Source: Chloroflexota bacterium (GTDB taxonomy: Archaea > Iainarchaeota > Iainarchaeia > Iainarchaeales > GCA-2688035). Taken from it: a stretch of DNA of 7,193 bases. The notes beneath the pieces were generated by a model. The model searched no databases and was not told the DNA's origin. It saw only the letters and a list, made by a program, of their open reading frames with translations. A program made the position numbers and the translations under genes. Positions 6,851 through 7,193 of the stretch are shown piece after piece (position 1 is the first letter of the stretch; every line of letters begins with the position of its first letter). Location: the NCBI GenBank assembly GCA_030634785.1, contig DAOWAC010000051.1:1-7193 (forward strand). The letters run 5' to 3'.

Positions 6851-6858
6851 AATCCCTT
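6851..6858 (-). promoter_or_regulatory. Possible ribosome binding site for rmlB
   Basis: AAGGGATT on the minus strand ends three bases before the rmlB ATG at 6847. It is a partial match to AGGAGGTGAT with tight spacing, so it is weaker than the rmlA site. The ATG itself is well supported by the protein opening MKILVTGGCGFIGS. Confidence 0.4.
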
Positions 6859-6912
6859 AAAAAAGTGTTTTCCCAAAAGGGTTCCTTTCTTACTAATTTA
6901 ATCAAATAAATC

Positions 6913-6920
6913 AATATATA
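6913..6920 (-). promoter_or_regulatory. Possible TATA box for the rmlB-led operon
   Basis: TATATATT on the minus strand lies in the 135-base gap before rmlB. An archaeal TATA box centred near 6916 predicts a start near 6890, giving a leader of about 43 bases before the ATG at 6847. No strong BRE is visible just upstream (CAAACCG). This is the only gap of this size in the window, which makes it the natural promoter for the genes from rmlB to the GT4. Confidence 0.45.
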
Positions 6921-6939
6921 CGGTTTGGTGCATTATTCG

Positions 6940-6951
6940 AAAAAAGTTTTT
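6940..6951 (-). terminator. Possible T-run terminator after the right-edge SDR gene
   Basis: About 32 bases after the stop of the right-edge gene the minus strand reads AAAAACTTTTTT, a six-T run preceded by a short complementary A-run. Archaeal termination often occurs at T-runs with little or no hairpin. The call rests on position and composition only. Confidence 0.3.
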
Positions 6952-6982
6952 CATGTATTTTAGGCATAATTCAACCAGTTTT

Positions 6983-7193
6983 TCAGTTCTGCTTATAATA
7001 CTCAATTGTCTTCTTCAAGCCCTCTTCAAGGCTGTATTTTGGCTTCCAGCCAAGTTCTTTTTCTGCTTTTTCAATGCAAAGACAGAACTTACTGTTTTTT
7101 TCTTCTCCTGAAAAAACAGGCTCTTGACTGCTTCCAATAAGTTTTCTAATAATTTTAACAATTTCTTTTACAGAATAGGTTTTTCCGCTTCCA
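6983..7193 (-). CDS. NAD-dependent epimerase/dehydratase C terminus, partial at right edge
   Basis: The final 69 residues of an extended-SDR nucleotide-sugar enzyme; its start and catalytic domain lie beyond the right edge. The frame opens at GSGKTYSVKEIVKIIRKLIG, the usual helix after the glycine-rich turn in this family. It continues to IEKAEKELGWKPKYSLEEGL and KKTIEYYKQN, then TGA at 6985-6983. The K(A/I)xxELGWxPKxxxEEGLxxT pattern is the classic C-terminal end of UDP-glucose 4-epimerase-like and dTDP-glucose dehydratase-like proteins, and the rmlB in this window ends in a similar way. The substrate cannot be named from this part; the N-terminal Rossmann motifs are missing because of the window edge, not a deletion. 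It lies 135 bases upstream of rmlB in the same direction and belongs to the same sugar-nucleotide locus. Confidence 0.85.
   Translation of the reverse strand, partial: GSGKTYSVKEIVKIIRKLIGSSQEPVFSGEEKNSKFCLCIEKAEKELGWKPKYSLEEGLKKTIEYYKQN

Noticed and set aside
1..7193. CRISPR array, tRNA, insertion sequence or integration site
   Set aside because: No spaced direct repeats, cloverleaf-like segment, transposase frame or terminal inverted repeats were seen; nearly all of the window is accounted for by minus-strand genes.

Overview
The window is an AT-rich stretch with every recognisable gene on the minus strand, so it reads from high to low coordinates. It looks archaeal, possibly a small uncultured lineage, but this is an inference. 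Several starts are preceded by a GTGAT-type Shine-Dalgarno, which pairs with the ATCAC part of the 16S tail and is favoured by many archaea. The two gaps that precede likely promoter-driven genes carry TATA-like boxes rather than clear -35/-10 pairs. A bacterial origin, for example a candidate-phylum genome, is not excluded. No ribosomal or other phylogenetic marker gene is present.

In order of transcription: (1) the last 69 residues of an extended-SDR sugar-nucleotide epimerase/dehydratase run in from the right edge (6983-7193). (2) A 135-base gap (6848-6982) holds a T-run and a TATA-like box. (3) rmlB, dTDP-glucose 4,6-dehydratase (5885-6847), is complete in outline but broken by one in-frame TAA. 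(4) rmlA, glucose-1-phosphate thymidylyltransferase (5141-5878). (5) A 789- or 792-residue protein joins a B12-binding-type radical SAM enzyme to an FkbM-family methyltransferase (2766-5135/5144). (6) A family 2 glycosyltransferase with a C-terminal membrane region (1750-2724). (7) A family 4 glycosyltransferase (653-1753). (8) A second extended SDR begins at 576/585 and leaves the window on the left.

Genes 3 to 7 are tightly packed: 6-base gap, start/stop overlap or abutment, 41-base gap, 4-base overlap. They are probably one operon. A shorter gap with its own TATA-like box precedes gene 8. Together this is a cell-surface glycan or glycoprotein-glycan locus. RmlA and RmlB would supply dTDP-4-keto-6-deoxyglucose, the SDRs would supply other nucleotide sugars, the two glycosyltransferases would build the chain, and the radical SAM-FkbM fusion would decorate a sugar or lipid, probably by methylation. 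rmlC, rmlD, a flippase, a polymerase and an oligosaccharyltransferase are not seen here.

The two most notable points are the radical SAM/FkbM fusion and the single nonsense codon in an otherwise well-preserved rmlB. I found no tRNA, rRNA, CRISPR array, insertion sequence or plus-strand gene.
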